Below are positions 1 to 13,465 of a stretch of DNA of 64,000 nucleotides, one piece after another; positions within the stretch are counted from its first letter, which is position 1; each line of letters opens with the position of its first letter. A program made the translations under genes and the position numbers. Below the pieces are notes generated by a model that worked only from the letters and a program-made list of their open reading frames with translations, did not search any database and was not told where the DNA came from. This DNA is from Phyto melanocephala (taxonomy: Eukaryota; Arthropoda; Insecta; Diptera; Rhinophoridae). The DNA is taken from the NCBI GenBank assembly GCA_941918925.1, contig OW799237.1, positions 58,327,997 to 58,391,996 of the forward strand. Direction: 5' to 3'.

Positions 1-345
1 TATTTTGTTATTAACAGTAATTACTATGGAATAATCTTTTTATACTTAAATACGTTTTACTTTTCTTTCTACATTAGATGTGATACTACTGACTCTTTTT
101 GTTCAACAATGTTGTATTTTTCCGGGGAAACTGAAGAGTGTAATCTGTTACCTAGAAGTATCAGGTTTGTGTTCCATGGCACCTCCTACTTTTAAAATTA
201 CACAATTAATTTTTAAATTAAACTAAGATAATCCATTACAGACTTATTTGTTTTTTTTTAATATTTTTGTCCATGTATAAATAGTACGAATTTAAGATAA
301 AGCATTATATGGGAGGTGGACTTTAAATTGCGCTTTTCACCTTTA
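1..345 (+). repeat. diverged mini-me/DINE-like fragment
   Basis: The opening bases share 'ttattaacagtaat.actatgga' with the better copies at 21290 and 40679. Bases 290-330 share the 'aagc.ttatatgggaggtgg' block of the same family. The copy is cut by the window edge and strongly diverged. Confidence 0.4.
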
Positions 346-1887
346 TTTTCTCACATTATGCGACATTTAATCATCTAATGCATATAACTCTGAGGTATGC
401 GATTTTTTTAAACCGATTTTATCCATGAAATTGATCCATTATTAGACATTGCGTCAATTTTTATTACTCTCGGATAAGTAAATTAAAACAAAAAGAACAG
501 AAACGGCAGCAACATAGTCCCGCATTTTAAGATATCAGAGAACAAATACGACACAAAAAACTTGGATAAGACAGTTAATAGCCAGCTATAACCGTTTTAT
601 CACGATAATAACGCGAAGTCGTTGGCAAACTCATTATCACACATCCTAAACGGGTTGTTTTTGTTGTAAATATTTTTATTTTTGTTGTTAATACTAAGTC
701 TACCTCCCGATAACTACGCAGTTAGTTAGTTAGTTTGATAACTACTCCAAATACATATTAAGCTTTTTAAAATATTTTTTAACTTTGTTATAGAATCTTC
801 GAATAGCCTAAACCATTAAAAATTAAAAAAAAAAAATTTAAAATGCATTAAAAATTTATGTAAATTGTGGATGTGATCTGTGCTTTTTCCCCTCTCATTA
901 ACGCACAAAAAATATTACAACTGCTATCTGTAACTGTAGAAACGTTTTTGTCTTTCAGAAATATCAACAGGTTTTTTTGCTACCAATAGACCATTGTGCG
1001 GATGGGAAAATATATTTTTTTTTTTGTGAGTAAAAAAGCGGCCACGATCAACGCTTTGTGGATAATTGCGTAATGCATTTCATAAACATGATCATTAACA
1101 CTATTCAAAACTGACAATGCTATAGTTCCAGAGTTAAACCACTTTGGTATCAAAATTTGCAACAAATCTTTGAAAACCAGGTGTTTCAACAATCTTAAAC
1201 TGTTGCATAGCACAGTAGCACATTTCTGTGATTAAGTAAGTATTTTTGTCGACTTTAGTCTTATTGACATGTTTGCGCCATTAAAATTTATTGTTAATTC
1301 GTTTCCCCTAGAAATATATAATGCTAAACTAGAAATATTTCAACTAAAAAGATCTACTGTCTTCTTTTGTTAACCAATTTGAGACAAATTGAATTAAAAG
1401 ACCTATTGAACTAAGAAACAGATTGCACTAAAAAAACCAATTATTAAAAGTTGATAAAACAAAATTTGCAAATAAAATCAATTGTAAAAGAATAGAGGTT
1501 ATGTCAAACGTAATTACATATTTATGTACGTGTGGGAGCAAAAATTTAAATCCATCTGTAAAATGAAAATTTTTGCAGACATACTTAATTACATACAGAT
1601 CGCAAAAGTGACAAGTTATATGTAAAATAGATTCCGTCCGGCTTTAATTGTATTGATCTAGAAAGAGCGATTAGTAAATTAAAGCGCATGTCTAGATTCT
1701 GGTTTTTTATTCGTTGACTTAATCGACTAACAATTCTTATCGGATACTAAGAGAGGTCGATGCTTTTTTTGTTGCCCTCCAACATATGAAATTTGCAAAA
1801 TATACAAGGAGATTGTTTGCAGCGAAAGGAAAATACATAAAAAGTAAAAATAAATATTTGCACTTGATACACCCAAATATTAATGTA
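346..1887. other. AT-rich intergenic or intronic DNA
   Basis: Low-complexity A/T tracts and a short 'gttagttagttag' run near 720. No coding stretch longer than noise and no clear repeat boundary was seen. Confidence 0.5.
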
Positions 1888-2169
1888 CAGTATCGGACAA
1901 AACTAAACAGGGACTCTGCTTATAAAAAAAATAACTTTGCAACAAAATGAAAAATAATGATTATTTTTTAAAAAATATTATGATATTTGAAAGAATTTAC
2001 TCTTTAAATGTTAAAACCAAAGGGGGAAAATGTGTTACTTGGAGTTAAAAAAAAATATGCAAGAACATCCAAGAATACAGCGATAGAACTAATGCACGTT
2101 TCCTTTGACATTCCTTATTGCTTTTAATAATATTTATCAATGTTATCAATCATTTCGTAACTCAATTGC

Positions 2170-3410
2170 AAAGAGTTTTATGTTAATCACAGCGGGATAT
2201 CAAGAATTATAAGCCGTTTTCGTTCTTCGGGTACTTTGGCTGCAGAGCATAAAGGCTGACGTCCACTTTATTTAATAAAAACCATTAATGCCTTTAACAA
2301 CTATTGCCTCACAATTATAAAAAAAATTTAACTTCCACAACAATCCAAAGACTGTAGAAGGTTGTCGTAAAGCTTTTAAAAGTGTAAATAAGCCCTTTAT
2401 ATCCCAAAAAAAGGACTGGCCAGGATTGAACTCGTAAGGGAGCAAATTAATTAGACCACCACGCAATGAAATACTGTGATTTTCTCCGATGAGTAAAAAT
2501 TTAATTTGAAAGGTTTCGTTGGATTAAGAATAGTTCGGAGATTGAAAAGGCAACGTCTTAATTCACGTTATACAAAATGTTGACGTCTATCTTGTATAAA
2601 TTCATTTGTAAGTTTAGTGTAGACCATACGTAACATTGTGAGGCGGCGCCCTTTGTTTAACGGTATAAAATCTTGACCGTCTTTGTACCTGTTGCTCTTG
2701 TTAAACACTTACAGTAACTGTCGTATTCATAAAAAATATTTTAGGTTTATTTGACAAATTTCTGTGCAACATCTGTCAAATAAGCTTTTAATAAACCTGA
2801 AATATTTTTTATGAATACAGCAGTTATTTTTTAGTTTTACCAAGTGATAGACGCCAACATTTATAAAATAAATTTTAAAATTATAAAAAATTAGTGAAAT
2901 AAACAAAATAAAAGCGAAATAGACGTAGAAACGAAACGAAAAGAAAGCGAAAGTTATTTGTGTTAAATTCGAAAAAAAAAATAAACGTGATAAAGAAAGA
3001 AGGTAATCGCAGCAGCATTCCCCAGCCGTCAGCAAATCACACCAGCATATAGAGGTAAACAGAAAAGGTCCAGTGAAACAAGGCGGCGGACCTTTTTTTC
3101 TGGAATGTTTTTCATATAATAGATGGTATAATGGATCGTTTTCTTTATAAAGACATCCTGAAAAATGTAATGCTACCACATGCAGAGGAGAAAATGCTGA
3201 TTAAGAGGAGATACCAACAATATAATGATCGTAAGCACACATCTAAATGTGTAAGAGTGGTTCGATAACAAAATTCTCGTTTTGAAATGGCCAGCACAAT
3301 CGCCAGATCTCAATCCCATAGAAAATCTATGGGAAATTGTAGATCGAAAAATAGTCTGCAATACCTGCAAAAATTAAGATCAATTTTTTTAAGAATGTGG
3401 AAAACTGCAT
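2170..3410 (+). pseudogene. Tc1-like transposase relic
   Basis: Recognisable pieces in order on the plus strand: an HTH-type stretch 'GISR.ISRFRSSGTLAAEHKG' (about 2190-2262), 'VIFSDE.KFNLKG' with the first catalytic-type aspartate (about 2475-2515), 'GGGPFFWNVFHIIDGIMDRF' (about 3083-3142, needing one frame change), 'QQYNDRKHTSK' (about 3218-3250) and '[20 protein letters not shown]' (about 3280-3340), which holds the final glutamate of the DD34E type. Stops and frameshifts separate them. Unrelated DNA of about 200-300 bp interrupts the frame at roughly 2265-2465 and 2715-3000. Confidence 0.78.
2715..2826. repeat. short hairpin MITE inside the Tc1 relic
   Basis: The 112-bp stretch has ~36-bp inverted ends: TAACTGTCGTATTCAT at 2715 and the complement of TAACTGCTGTATTCAT ending at 2826, continuing through an AAAAAATATTT block with few mismatches. 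It interrupts transposase remnants, so it inserted later. Confidence 0.6.
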
Positions 3411-3732
3411 TTATTTTAAGGTATTAGGTAGCCTTATAAACTCCACGCAACAAAGATGTGCAGATGTGCCACAATATATTAGGTTTTTTTAATCTTCATT
3501 AATATTTAAATAACTATGTGCTTTAGTTTTGTTGCCTCCAAATAATGCTTTTACTTACCATTTTTATTACATTTTCATTGTTTTTGTTGCTTGTGTTTTT
3601 TGTTTAAAATTTTTTTAAAATAATATTGACAAATAAATAAATGTAAATGTTATTAAATAACAATTTAATTTAACTACTTAACGATTTATTGGTATGAATG
3701 ATATGGTTTTTGTAGTTTTGTCCGATACTGTA

Positions 3733-4789
3733 TGTATGTATATATTGGTAGCTAGAATACATTAAGTTGGATATTGGCGATTGGCGTTATCACATGCATG
3801 CCAAAAAAAAACTTAAAAACTTGCAAATAAGTATTTGTAGAAAGCATATATCAAGAGATCCAGAAAATATTATCTACAGAAACTTCCGCTCTCATGCAAG
3901 AAAAATTAAAAGAAAAACCAAATAACATCCACTATTCAACTGAAATAAACTTTATTTGTCCTTAAATAAATTTTTATTTACTTCGGTCTATGTATTATAA
4001 GATATCGTCGTTTATATAAAACTTAATAAAATTTTAGTTTTAAAAAAATTAAGAATTATTCGTTCTTAATTACAAAAATACTTCCATTAGTATGATATTA
4101 AATTAACATCTTTACCTTTGTATAACAAAACTACAGATATTTAATTAAAGCACATTTTAGAAATAAAAAAAAAATAAATGTCATTAAAGAACTGAAATCT
4201 CTGTTATCAGAAATCTCTTGACAACAATAACAACAGAAGGCAAGCATCACTTTATCAATAGAACCCAGTGGTAAAAGTCAACAGGGTTTTACATTTCAGG
4301 CCTTCTGGCAGCTGATTTTACACCTTCTTTTAGATTTTTAATGTCATTTTACCCTGCTTGTTCTTAAATGCCTTTTAGAAGGCCTCTAAACTCTCTTCTA
4401 AAGATCCGATAGTCATCCTAACACTTCTTCTTTAAGAAGGAAGGTGTACATTCTCGTGGGTATTTTTTTTTTTTTAATTCTAAAGAGTAAGTTTAACTGT
4501 TTTAAACTTAAAACAGTTGGGATAGAAATAATACATGTATGTATATGAAAATTGTATTACTTTGTTTATCGTAATTTCCTATACAACAAGAATATATCTT
4601 ACAATTAAAGTATAGGAATTCAAAAATAATAATAGTTATATAAAAATTATTTAAAAAAATTAATTGCGTAAAAAATTAATGCGAATTGCAATAACAATAT
4701 ATTCAATTCAAATTTAGGAAAAATAATGAAAAAGAAATTTCCGAAAGCTATTTATGTTGCTATTAACTTGTTGATTTGGTGGTAGAGAC
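3733..4789. other. AT-rich DNA, no gene seen
   Basis: A/T-rich sequence with a moderately GC-richer stretch at 4255-4450 of no recognised origin. Confidence 0.4.
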
Positions 4790-6050
4790 TTCCAAAGACG
4801 AATACTATTAACGCAAAATTGCCATTCATATACGAGATACCTTAGGTTAGGTGTAATGAGTTTTCTGCCCGTTAGCGATATGGCAAAACGTAAGTTGCCA
4901 AATAAATAGGAAGGTGTTTGAGTTTATATTATTTTATGAGTCAGAAGAGGAAGAAGTCTAATCTTGAAAAGGTTTTCGATGGAGACTCTCAGAAGTAATT
5001 TGGCAAAGGAATAAGTGCGATCAAGTCTGCTTAGTCCGACGACATATCTAACGATGTTGTTAAAAACCACTTTAAGTTTACGCATACTGGCCATGTCACA
5101 ATTACCAAAAAGTTCGCGTACGTAAGATTGGGGATTAAATAGGATTTAGCGAGCATAATCCGGATTTTGAGAGGAGTATAAACTGTGTTGGCCACAGAGA
5201 TCTAAGTTTGCTGTAGACTTGTGCCACGAAAGTTTGAATGTGATTAGTCCAAGTTAGGTAACTATTGCATATTATTCCCAGATTCTTGGTCGATGGAACA
5301 AAATTTGTCTTAACGCCATTTTGTCATGTTGTCATTATTTATAATTGTTACAACTCTTTTATTGTGAATAAAGAGACATTTTGATTTGGTAGGATTCAGG
5401 CAGAGGCCATTTGCAGACGCCCATAGGTGAATTTTATGTAGATCGAAATTTAGCTTTTCAACATAAGATTAATTCATTTGTAACGAGCTGCTTAAATAAA
5501 GCTGTACGTCATCAGCATAAATATGTAATTTGCAAAAGTATATTTGATTAGAAAAATCGTTAATATTCAGGGAAAATAATAGAGGTTCAATAATTGATCC
5601 TTGAGGTACTCCTTTGGTAAGATAAAGGGGAAACGAGAATTTACCATTTGAAACTACTGATTAAGAACGACCACTAAGATATAAAGATATAAGTTTCGGA
5701 GATTTTGAGAAAAAGTTAAAGTGCTTGACTTTTCCATATTAAGGTAACATGATTCATAGCTTTAGAGTGATCAAGAAGAACCAGAAACGAAATTTGGTCA
5801 TTATTAAGACTTCGACGTAAATTTTCAGTGACATCAACTAGTGCTGTAGTCCAACTGTGATTCGTACGAAAGCCAGATTGTCTAACAAACAAAAGAGATT
5901 TTTTTTAATAAAAGCGCTCATTCGTAAATGCATATTCCTTTCAAGAACCTTAGACAGGAAACATAAAATATAAGTCGACCGAAACTCAGTGTTGGATTTA
6001 GGTATTGGGACTATTTTTGCAATTTTAAAATACAAAGTGGCCTTCAAGCC
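4790..6050 (-). pseudogene. Jockey-type LINE reverse transcriptase relic
   Basis: Read on the minus strand from 6050, the broken frames give 'KIAKIVPIPKSNTEFR' (RT entry motif), 'LSKVLERNMH', 'SGFRTNHSWTTALVDVTENL', 'LVLLDHSKAMNHV' (motif A region), 'LTKGVPQGSIIEPLLFSLNI' (motif B) and 'LHIYADDVQLYLSS', with the catalytic YADD box at 5519-5508. Further on come 'GLCLNPTKSKCLFI' and 'LPIYLATYVLPYRANGQKT'. This order is that of non-LTR retrotransposons, with YADDVQLY typical of Jockey-like elements. Several stops and frameshifts make it a pseudogene. No 3' tail or target duplication was located, so the boundaries are approximate. Confidence 0.75.
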
Positions 6051-7849
6051 CCGTTTTTAAAAGCACTTCCTCTATATCCCAACAAATGTAAAAAATAAAT
6101 AAGTATGCAAAGGGAACATGAGTCATTGTGTCGGCTAAATCAGTCTAAATAAGGCCTTTATAAGGCAAGCAATTAACGCTGTGAACTATCTACATAAACT
6201 AGCAAACGAATAATATTGCACTAAACTGAATTTCATTCACAAAAACACTTTTCGCAAAAGGGATACCTTATAAACGCACACACACATACATTCACAAACC
6301 AATATACATACATAAATAAAAACAATGGTTGGTTAGTTAAAAGAAATAACTTCTCATGGATGGCTGCAGCAATCAATCTTTTGATATGCAACTTTTTCAT
6401 TTGGTCTCTCTAACAGTTTTGCTTTCAATTTATGCATGTTGTTTCAAATAAAAAAAAATATTTTATCGCATTAGAGGCGTCTCATTTCTCAAAACCAATT
6501 TAAAAGAAAATTCAAACTTTGAGTTTCGGATAAGCCAGACGATAACGAATAACGATTAAGACAGCTTAGTGTAAATTATCACAGAGTGGCTTAAAGATGT
6601 ATAATGTAGAATTTCTTAACCAAGGTTAATACAGATAGTGTTGCAATAAACGCATTTTTACTCGACTCAAAATGGTGCCAGCGTATTGTACATTCATGTG
6701 AACATACAAACATATGTACTTTTTTGTATATATATATGTATATATGTTTGTATATATGTATGAAGATACAATAAACTAGATATATCCAATTTTCTTTTTA
6801 CATAGTTAGCAATTGCATTTTTATGCAGACGTACATTTTTTCCTTTGGTCAAATGAAAGAGCAAAAAACCAGAATACTTCTAGAAACTAAAGACAACCAT
6901 TGATAACAATATTTTACACTCAAAGACACCAAAAAGATTATTAAATAAGAAGTTGCCCCATTGCCGAAATAAACACAAAGTTTACTAACATATAAAGCAA
7001 CAGTGCTTTTTTGTAGTAATTTAAAAGTTATTATAAAATAATAACTAATAACGGCTTAAAAAGGCATCGATTCACTATCAGACTGATTCGTTTGATCTGT
7101 CAAAAACTCGTGTTTTCCCGATATGATAGTGTGTATTAAAAGAAAATATGTGAAGGATTTTTCGACAGATCTGTTGGCTTTGGTAAACTTTATAAAAAGT
7201 TTCATAAAATGTTAATAGGAATTAACAAACGATCAAAGTTTTATTTTTTAACGCAATTGAAAAGAAAACAAAGTTTATTGTTTCATTTAGACACTTCAAA
7301 ATTTCGATTGCCTCATTGGCTAAAATTTATCATCTAAATTCCCCCGTGAGCCTGCAATATTAAATTCCTAACCTGAAACCTGCAAAAGGACAGCTTAAAT
7401 CTACGTTTCGTCGACCATGGTACGCTGATTTGCATGTGTCCCTTACAGCATTTAATCTGGAGCTTTTTTACCTTAAATCTGGCTTTAGAGTAATCTCCAA
7501 GTCGTCGTTAAACTTCTTTAGAATTCTAAAAACCGTTTTCGGTCCCATTTATTGTTTCAAATCTACTTTTTATATGTCTACAGAATGTGGTTTTCAATAG
7601 TTTTCAGACTGTTTTTTCAACTTCCAACTTGCTTAACATTTTTTTTGTTTTTTTTTTTTTTGAACCGAAAAAATTAATTGTATAAAATTTCTTACATTCA
7701 TTTTAAAACCTATTAAACCATTTTTTTCAATTTGAGTGGTTTTTAAAAAAGTTATTGGAAAAAATGTAATTCTGTAGTTACACGTTCCATTCCTGTGGTT
7801 ACGCGTTCGCTTCCAAGTTGATCTCACATATTGTGGCGTAGACTGCACG
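6051..7849. other. AT-rich DNA with a microsatellite
   Basis: Contains a TATATG-type microsatellite at about 6722-6765. A moderately GC-richer patch lies at 7280-7560 without a usable reading frame. Nothing else recognised. Confidence 0.4.
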
Positions 7850-8215
7850 CAACTTGATAATCAAATGTATATCTTAAGATACCGTCGCCGGAGAAGAAAC
7901 TCAAAATGCTCGCTTTATTTATTTATTTGCAACTGAATTTTGGAACACTTATTTACATTAATTTATGTTTATTTTTAAATATACAAAAAATACACGAAAG
8001 TTTGTTTCAATTATTTTCGGCAGAATATTTGCACAAGCAGACACGTGTAGAATCGAAAATTTATGAAAAAACTATAATCAGCTGTTTTACATGACAACCA
8101 AGTTGAATCACGCCTTGAATGAAAAACTTGTAATCAAAACGGTTTCAAGTTTAAAAAGTGTGAGTGTGTTAGTAAACAAGTTGAGTGTGCTGCAAATTGA
8201 AAGGCAAAACTTGAA
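7850..8215. repeat. dispersed repeat, relative at 33060-33410
   Basis: Shares in the same order with 33060-33410: a 'ctgcacgcaa' block, 'cggcagaatatttg', 'CAGCTGTT', and a closing 'gtgagtgtgttagtaaa' block. Spacing differs. The nature of the repeat is unknown. Confidence 0.35.
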
Positions 8216-8906
8216 CGTGTGGCTGCTATGTAATTAAAAAATCAAATGCAGTCCTTACATACATATATTTTATCAATACTATAGCAATGAAAAACGCAAA
8301 ATGTGCAATATTCTTATATAAACTGCAAAAAGAAATGTCAAGAAAAAATAAAATATTTTTAAAGTGTAGAAAAATGACCAACATAGATAACAGACAAAAA
8401 AAATGACTAAATGTCCAACAGTCCGTCAGACTGAGTCAATAACTTGACTACTGCTGTCGTTAAGATGGCACTGGCGAGTTGCTTTTGAGTGAAAGACGTA
8501 CAATTGGCCAACAGTTAAAAAATATTTTAAGTTGAATACAATAGCGGAATCGTATAATGGTCAATTGCTGCATATACAGTTCAAAATTCATACACATACA
8601 AACGGCAAAAAGTTAACGGTTGCTAGAATCCACAAGAATTTTGTGTTCAACTATGAATGTGTATGCAGTCAAAAGTTTTATATTCCTGTATCATGCACAC
8701 AAACCTCCAACATTATGCATGTATAGGAGTGTGTGGATTCATTCAAATATATGTATGAATGGATATGCATACAAATTTTTTAAATAGAAAATGGATTTTA
8801 AAGTTATTCTACTATTTTTTATAGCAGTTTTGACTTTGCTCTTTTTATATAAGTACTTTTATTTTTATTGTTGTGGTTGTTGCTGCTGTTTTTGTATTTC
8901 TTCAGC
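8216..8906. other. unassigned AT-rich DNA
   Basis: No repeat boundary or credible exon was seen. A 64-codon open frame at 8532-8726 has no recognised similarity and no gene-like context. Confidence 0.35.
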
Positions 8907-9500
8907 TTTTTATACCAGCCACCAACAAATTGGTTGGGGTATATTCGTTTTGTCATTTCGCTTGTAACACATAGAAATATCCATTTTAGACCCCATAAAG
9001 TATATATTTTCTGAGTCAAGGTTTCATTTTATGACGATCTATCTATGTTCGTCCATCCATCTGTCCGTCTGTTGAAAGCACGATAGAGCTCGAACCGAAA
9101 AAGCTAGGCGGCTCAAATTTTGCCAGAACATTTCTTATACAAAGGAAAATGAAGGTGACACGCCATATAACGCTTTATCTTAAATTCATATAATTTCTAT
9201 ATGGACAAAGTTTTTGGAAGAATAAAGGACTATATTGAAATATCTAAGTTCTTTTTATTGGCAGAAACTACATTGACACGCCTACTTTAACGCCCACTTT
9301 CATTGAAAGACTAAGTAAACGAAAATATTCTACTAGCATATCAAAGCTATACAAAAAAAGTGACACATATTTTAGTATAAAGAGATTATTCCATAGCGAT
9401 TACTGTTAATAAAAAAATAATAAATTTTGTGCTATAAAAGTACACAAAATTGGTGGTGGGTATAAAAGATTCGGCACAGTCATATATAGTGCCTTTACTG
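8907..9500 (-). repeat. mini-me/DINE-like element, type A, reverse orientation
   Basis: Begins with the complement of the family's terminal 'ggtggcgggtataaaa' block and ends at the complement of 'tatacccaccaccaattttgtg' and a decayed 'ttcggc..tgccgaat' motif. A GTCY-type run (gttcgtccatccatctgtccgtctg) lies at 9049-9073. The same blocks recur at 21290, 40679 and 47901. The GTCY proto-microsatellite is the hallmark of mini-me/INE-1-like non-autonomous elements of flies; assignment to that class is inference. Confidence 0.7.
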
Positions 9501-10095
9501 GTTCATAGTAACTACAGTTTTGGTTGCAAGTTTGTGAAAAGTAAATACTTATAATAAAGTTTCCATAAAGTATAACACAGAATATCTAAAGAGCAAAGTA
9601 TAAAACATAAACAAAACATAAATAAATACTCTACAGAATATGAAGGACGTAAGATATTTTGTTAGATTATATCAAGGAAGAAAATAGAGAAAGAAAAATA
9701 AGCATATATATAAACAACAACAAAAAAATAGAGAAAGAAGAAAAGCAAAAACTATCAAAAGAAAAAAATTCACTTTGTTTATAATATTTTCAGGCATTAT
9801 TATTGAAAAGTTTATGAAGCTAGAACATTTCTTAAAATAATAATAAATAAATGCAAAATTTATTTAAAACGCTTAATAATGAAAATAAAATGAATTTCTC
9901 ATGAAACATTACTCCGTTGCAAGCAACTTTAAGAAAGTGAGACATTGATTGGCTTGTTGTATCAACATGCAAATTAAAAATTGTATTAAAACTCAAAAGC
10001 TAAAAAAAAATAACAAACATAAATAAAATATTCATTCAAACCTCGTTTTAAGCGATATCTTTTTACGTGAAGTCTAGTTATACAACATACGCACA
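9501..10095. other. AT-rich DNA, nothing recognised
   Basis: Poly-A-rich sequence with no coding or repeat signal beyond low complexity. Confidence 0.4.
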
Positions 10096-13050
10096 TACAT
10101 ACATACAGATGGGGCTGATCTCAGGCTACTACCGGAACCAGTAGGTTCCTGTGGGTCAGCTGCGAAGATCAAGCAGACCCCGATCAAGAACAGCAGGTTC
10201 TAAGAGCGTACTGTGAATGAACACATGAGGTGGATGGCAAACTGCGTCATGGCGAATGGATGACGCCGTTTAATTAGGTATCCACCTACAGATGGAGGAG
10301 TGACGCCTTCGTGGATACCCCAGTCAAAAGGAACAGAAGCTTGTGACATTTTTTGGTCGGCTATATGACCTGTATGTTCACACGGGTGGGTCCACTGTGT
10401 AATTAATCCGCCGAAAGGCATTAAGATCAAGTCTAGTACGATCTTAATTATAGCATTTGTGGAACATGATATTTATTTGTTGAACCCTGGGCCAGACACA
10501 GCTCAAAAACGGCTTATAGGCTAATGCTGCAATCGCCTCCACCTATTGAAACTTAGCAGTCTCATAGTGCGCTCGAAGAATGTCACTATTAAATTCGTAG
10601 TGCAGGCTCGGATGATAATTCTCGACTAACTCGGACTGGCTCTGTCATAAGAATTTCATGTCAACCCTCTCATGGCCTTTCTGCTTGCATAGATAACGTT
10701 TTGAGTTTGGACAAATAGAAATGATTACTAGTAATAACAAAAACGACAAGAGTAACGAGAAGCATGAAAGAAGTGAGGGTGTAAGGGCTTCGGATCCATT
10801 TAGCTCCGTGATGATAAAATCACCACCACGGGAAGAGGTGATGATGATAAGAGCACGCTACTGAAGTGGCTCAAAGTGGTAAAACCAAACTGATAAAGAA
10901 TCTTGGTGATAACTTCCACAATTCATTAAGGCAAGAAGCAATATCCATAGCGATATTCACACAATCACACGGGAAATCCATGCATTGTATATGCAGGCTG
11001 CGTGTGAAGCGAGTGGTACGAAAGATGGTTTATTAAAGGCTCTTAAGGTGGATAAGGAATTCCAGACAGAGCAATGGATGACACTTCTTCCAAACCCATC
11101 TTCTAAAAGCGGACCAATACCCAGAGTCCAAAGGGGAACAGCAAGAAAAGAAAAAAATCCACTATGAATGAGCAGATCATGAATAGTGAAGGTAATATTC
11201 TGGGGATTATGCATCACATCAGTACTGAGAAACTATCAGTAATGGATCGGGAATCGGAATGGAGGAAGGTACAACAAAAACCGCATGGAAAAGGGAAACC
11301 ACTAAAATTAAAAGCATTGGTTATCAAGAATTGTGGGGAAAGTTCTTATGCGGATATTTTGAGATAAGTTAAGAGTGACCCAAGGTTAAGTAAAACTACA
11401 TAATAGCAACTGAATTACATCTGTTAACGCATGAGGTACTCTTGAAGATTAGGGACATAGATGAGGTTACGACAAAGGACGAAGTATTGCATTCTATTTT
11501 GAAAGTTACGACCGCCAGTGATTAAATATCTGAGGTAATCATATAGTGGAACACAAAGTGCCACTATTGGTCTAACCACCTCATTAAAATCGCAAAGATA
11601 TATACATATATAGATTTATGGATGGGTGATTTGTATGTGATATGTTTGGACTTTAGTCATACCGCGAGTCGGTGCAAGTCAGAATGATTACGCTGACAAA
11701 TGCCTACAATGTGGATTATGTGGCCACATGATCGTATATATTGTATCGTTGTGAGAACCCTAGGGTAAAGAGTGATCATGTCATTCAGTCTGTCCGTTCT
11801 ATAGGAAAGCAATCGAATGTCTTAGACAGCGGAAAAGAAAGTCTTACAACTAAATCTAAATCACTGTCAGGCAGCAAAAGATTTGCTGAAACAGAGTGTT
11901 TAGAAGATCAAAATTGACTTTGCACTTTTAAGTGAACCATATAAATGCTGGAACTCGGTTAATTAGTTAACGGACATTACCAAAACGTCGGCGATATGGT
12001 CAATCAGGGAGTTGGGGCTGCGGGATCCTGCCTCACAGTTTAGTTTTACACGTTATATTGTGCATGGGATTTGCTTCAATTGCTGCTACATTCCCCCGAA
12101 ATATTCCTTATTAGAGTTTGAGCGAATTGTTCACAATATAGTTTCTGATGCATGCTCAAGGGGTTCCGAAATTATTGCCAGCGTCTTCAATGCGTGGGCG
12201 ATAGAATGGGGCTGCCAATGCACAATTTCTAGGGGTCAGCTACTGGTTGAGTCACTTACTGCACTTAATATGATTCTGTTGAACAACGGAAATGAGCACA
12301 CTTTCTCGGGATCAATTATTGACGTTGCCTTTGCTAACGCTAGTATTTTGGGCAGTGTAAGATAGAGCATGCCCGGAATATACACACATAGCGATCATAA
12401 TGCTATATTGATTGATATCAGGGAGGAATTGGGCAAAGATGCAATGATTATACACCCGAAACGTATTTCGGGATGAAAAACGGACAGCCTTGATAGGGAC
12501 TTATTTGGAGTGGCAGTGGAAAATATGAGCTTGCAAGGGAAAACTGAAACAATGGCTGCGCAACTCAGAAACAGGGTATCTAAGGCATGCTACGATTAAA
12601 AGGAGGATGAGGGCGAACAAGCGACCGGGAAACGGGGAAATTTCCCAACTACGGTCGTAATGTATCCGGGCCAGACGACGATATACAAGAAGCCGAGGCA
12701 GGCCAGGGAATAACGAGCACCGTGACCAATATAGGCGCATTCGCAAATGTGTGAAAATGACAATCAGTAGGAGTATTAAGGGACGTGTTTTACAGATGTT
12801 TGAAGAGGTTGAAAACATAAGGTCGGGCTTATAAGCTGGTAATTTAAAAGCAGAAATGTCTAAATGTATCACCACATACGGATGCTGAAATACTTAGGAG
12901 TATAGTCGATCACTTATTTCCTGACCAGGGTGTGAGATCTTGGCACTGGTTACAGGGTATTTGACTTCCCGCTTGTCACGACAGTTGAAGTTGAAGCTGC
13001 CATGAACAATTTAAAGGACAGGAAAACGCCTGGCTTGGACAGACGTTTTT
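10096..13050 (+). pseudogene. R1/LOA-type LINE relic (ORF1 and endonuclease)
   Basis: GC content rises sharply at 10096. ORF1-like (gag) pieces lie at about 10985-11560, including 'ALVIKNCGESSYADILR' at 11316-11364 and 'IDEVTTKDEVLHS', followed by a Cys-rich 'KCLQCGLCGHM' knuckle at about 11701-11733. An AP-endonuclease domain follows at 12060-12400: 'YIPPKYSLLEFERIV', 'FNAWAIEWG' (family GDFNAWA), 'SIIDVAF' and an intact YTHSDH box at 12381-12398. The relic stops at 'KTPG.D', the entry to the reverse transcriptase, at about 13050. The rest of the RT and the 3' end are missing. Frames are broken by many stops. The clade assignment is tentative. Confidence 0.72.
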
Positions 13051-13099
13051 ATAAATGACCATTTTTGTCAACTGAACTTTCGGAGAATTTCCATAAATT

Positions 13100-13465
13100 T
13101 TAACTCAGTTTTTTAAAATTCCAAATTTATTTTAAAAATGACATCCAGTGTCGTTAAGGACTTCTTGAGCTATCATTCCTACATAGTTTGGTATATTTAC
13201 TTAGGTCCATAGATAAAAAATTTATCATAACAATTTACTATAAATGATGTATTAGCACTGTTAAATGTGTAACATTGCTCTGTTAACTCAGTTTTCTAAA
13301 ATTCCAAATTTATTTTAAAAATGACATCCAGTGTTGTTAAGGACTCCTTGAGCTATCATTCCTACATAGTTTGGTATATTTACTTAGGTCCATAGATAAA
13401 AAATTTATCATAACAATTTACTATAAATGATGTATTAGCACTGTTAAATGTGTAACATTGCTCTG
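13100..13465. repeat. tandem duplication, 183-bp unit x 2
   Basis: The block starting 'ttaactcagtttt' near 13100 repeats from 13283 with only a few substitutions (for example gtcgttaaggacttc against gttgttaaggactcc). It abuts the truncated end of the LINE relic. Confidence 0.88.

Larger units (their letters stand above)
1888..3730 (+). mobile_element. Tc1-like transposon with terminal inverted repeats
   Basis: The ends are an 18-bp inverted pair, CAGTATCGGACAAAACTA at 1888 and its complement ending at 3730, each flanked by TA (1886-1887 and 3731-3732). This is the TA target duplication of the Tc1/mariner superfamily. The interior carries Tc1 transposase remnants in the forward direction plus two inserted stretches, one a hairpin MITE at 2715-2826. 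The element is dead: the reading frame is repeatedly broken. Confidence 0.82.

Noticed and set aside
2405..2440. A tRNA-like T-arm ('gattgaactcg' on the complement GTTCAATCC)
   Set aside because: No acceptor stem, D-arm or anticodon arm can be built around it; it lies in an insertion within a Tc1 relic.
7280..7560. Possible further Nup210 exon (GC-richer patch on the minus strand)
   Set aside because: All three frames contain stops, and no acceptor and donor pair delimits an open stretch resembling the NUP210 C-terminus.
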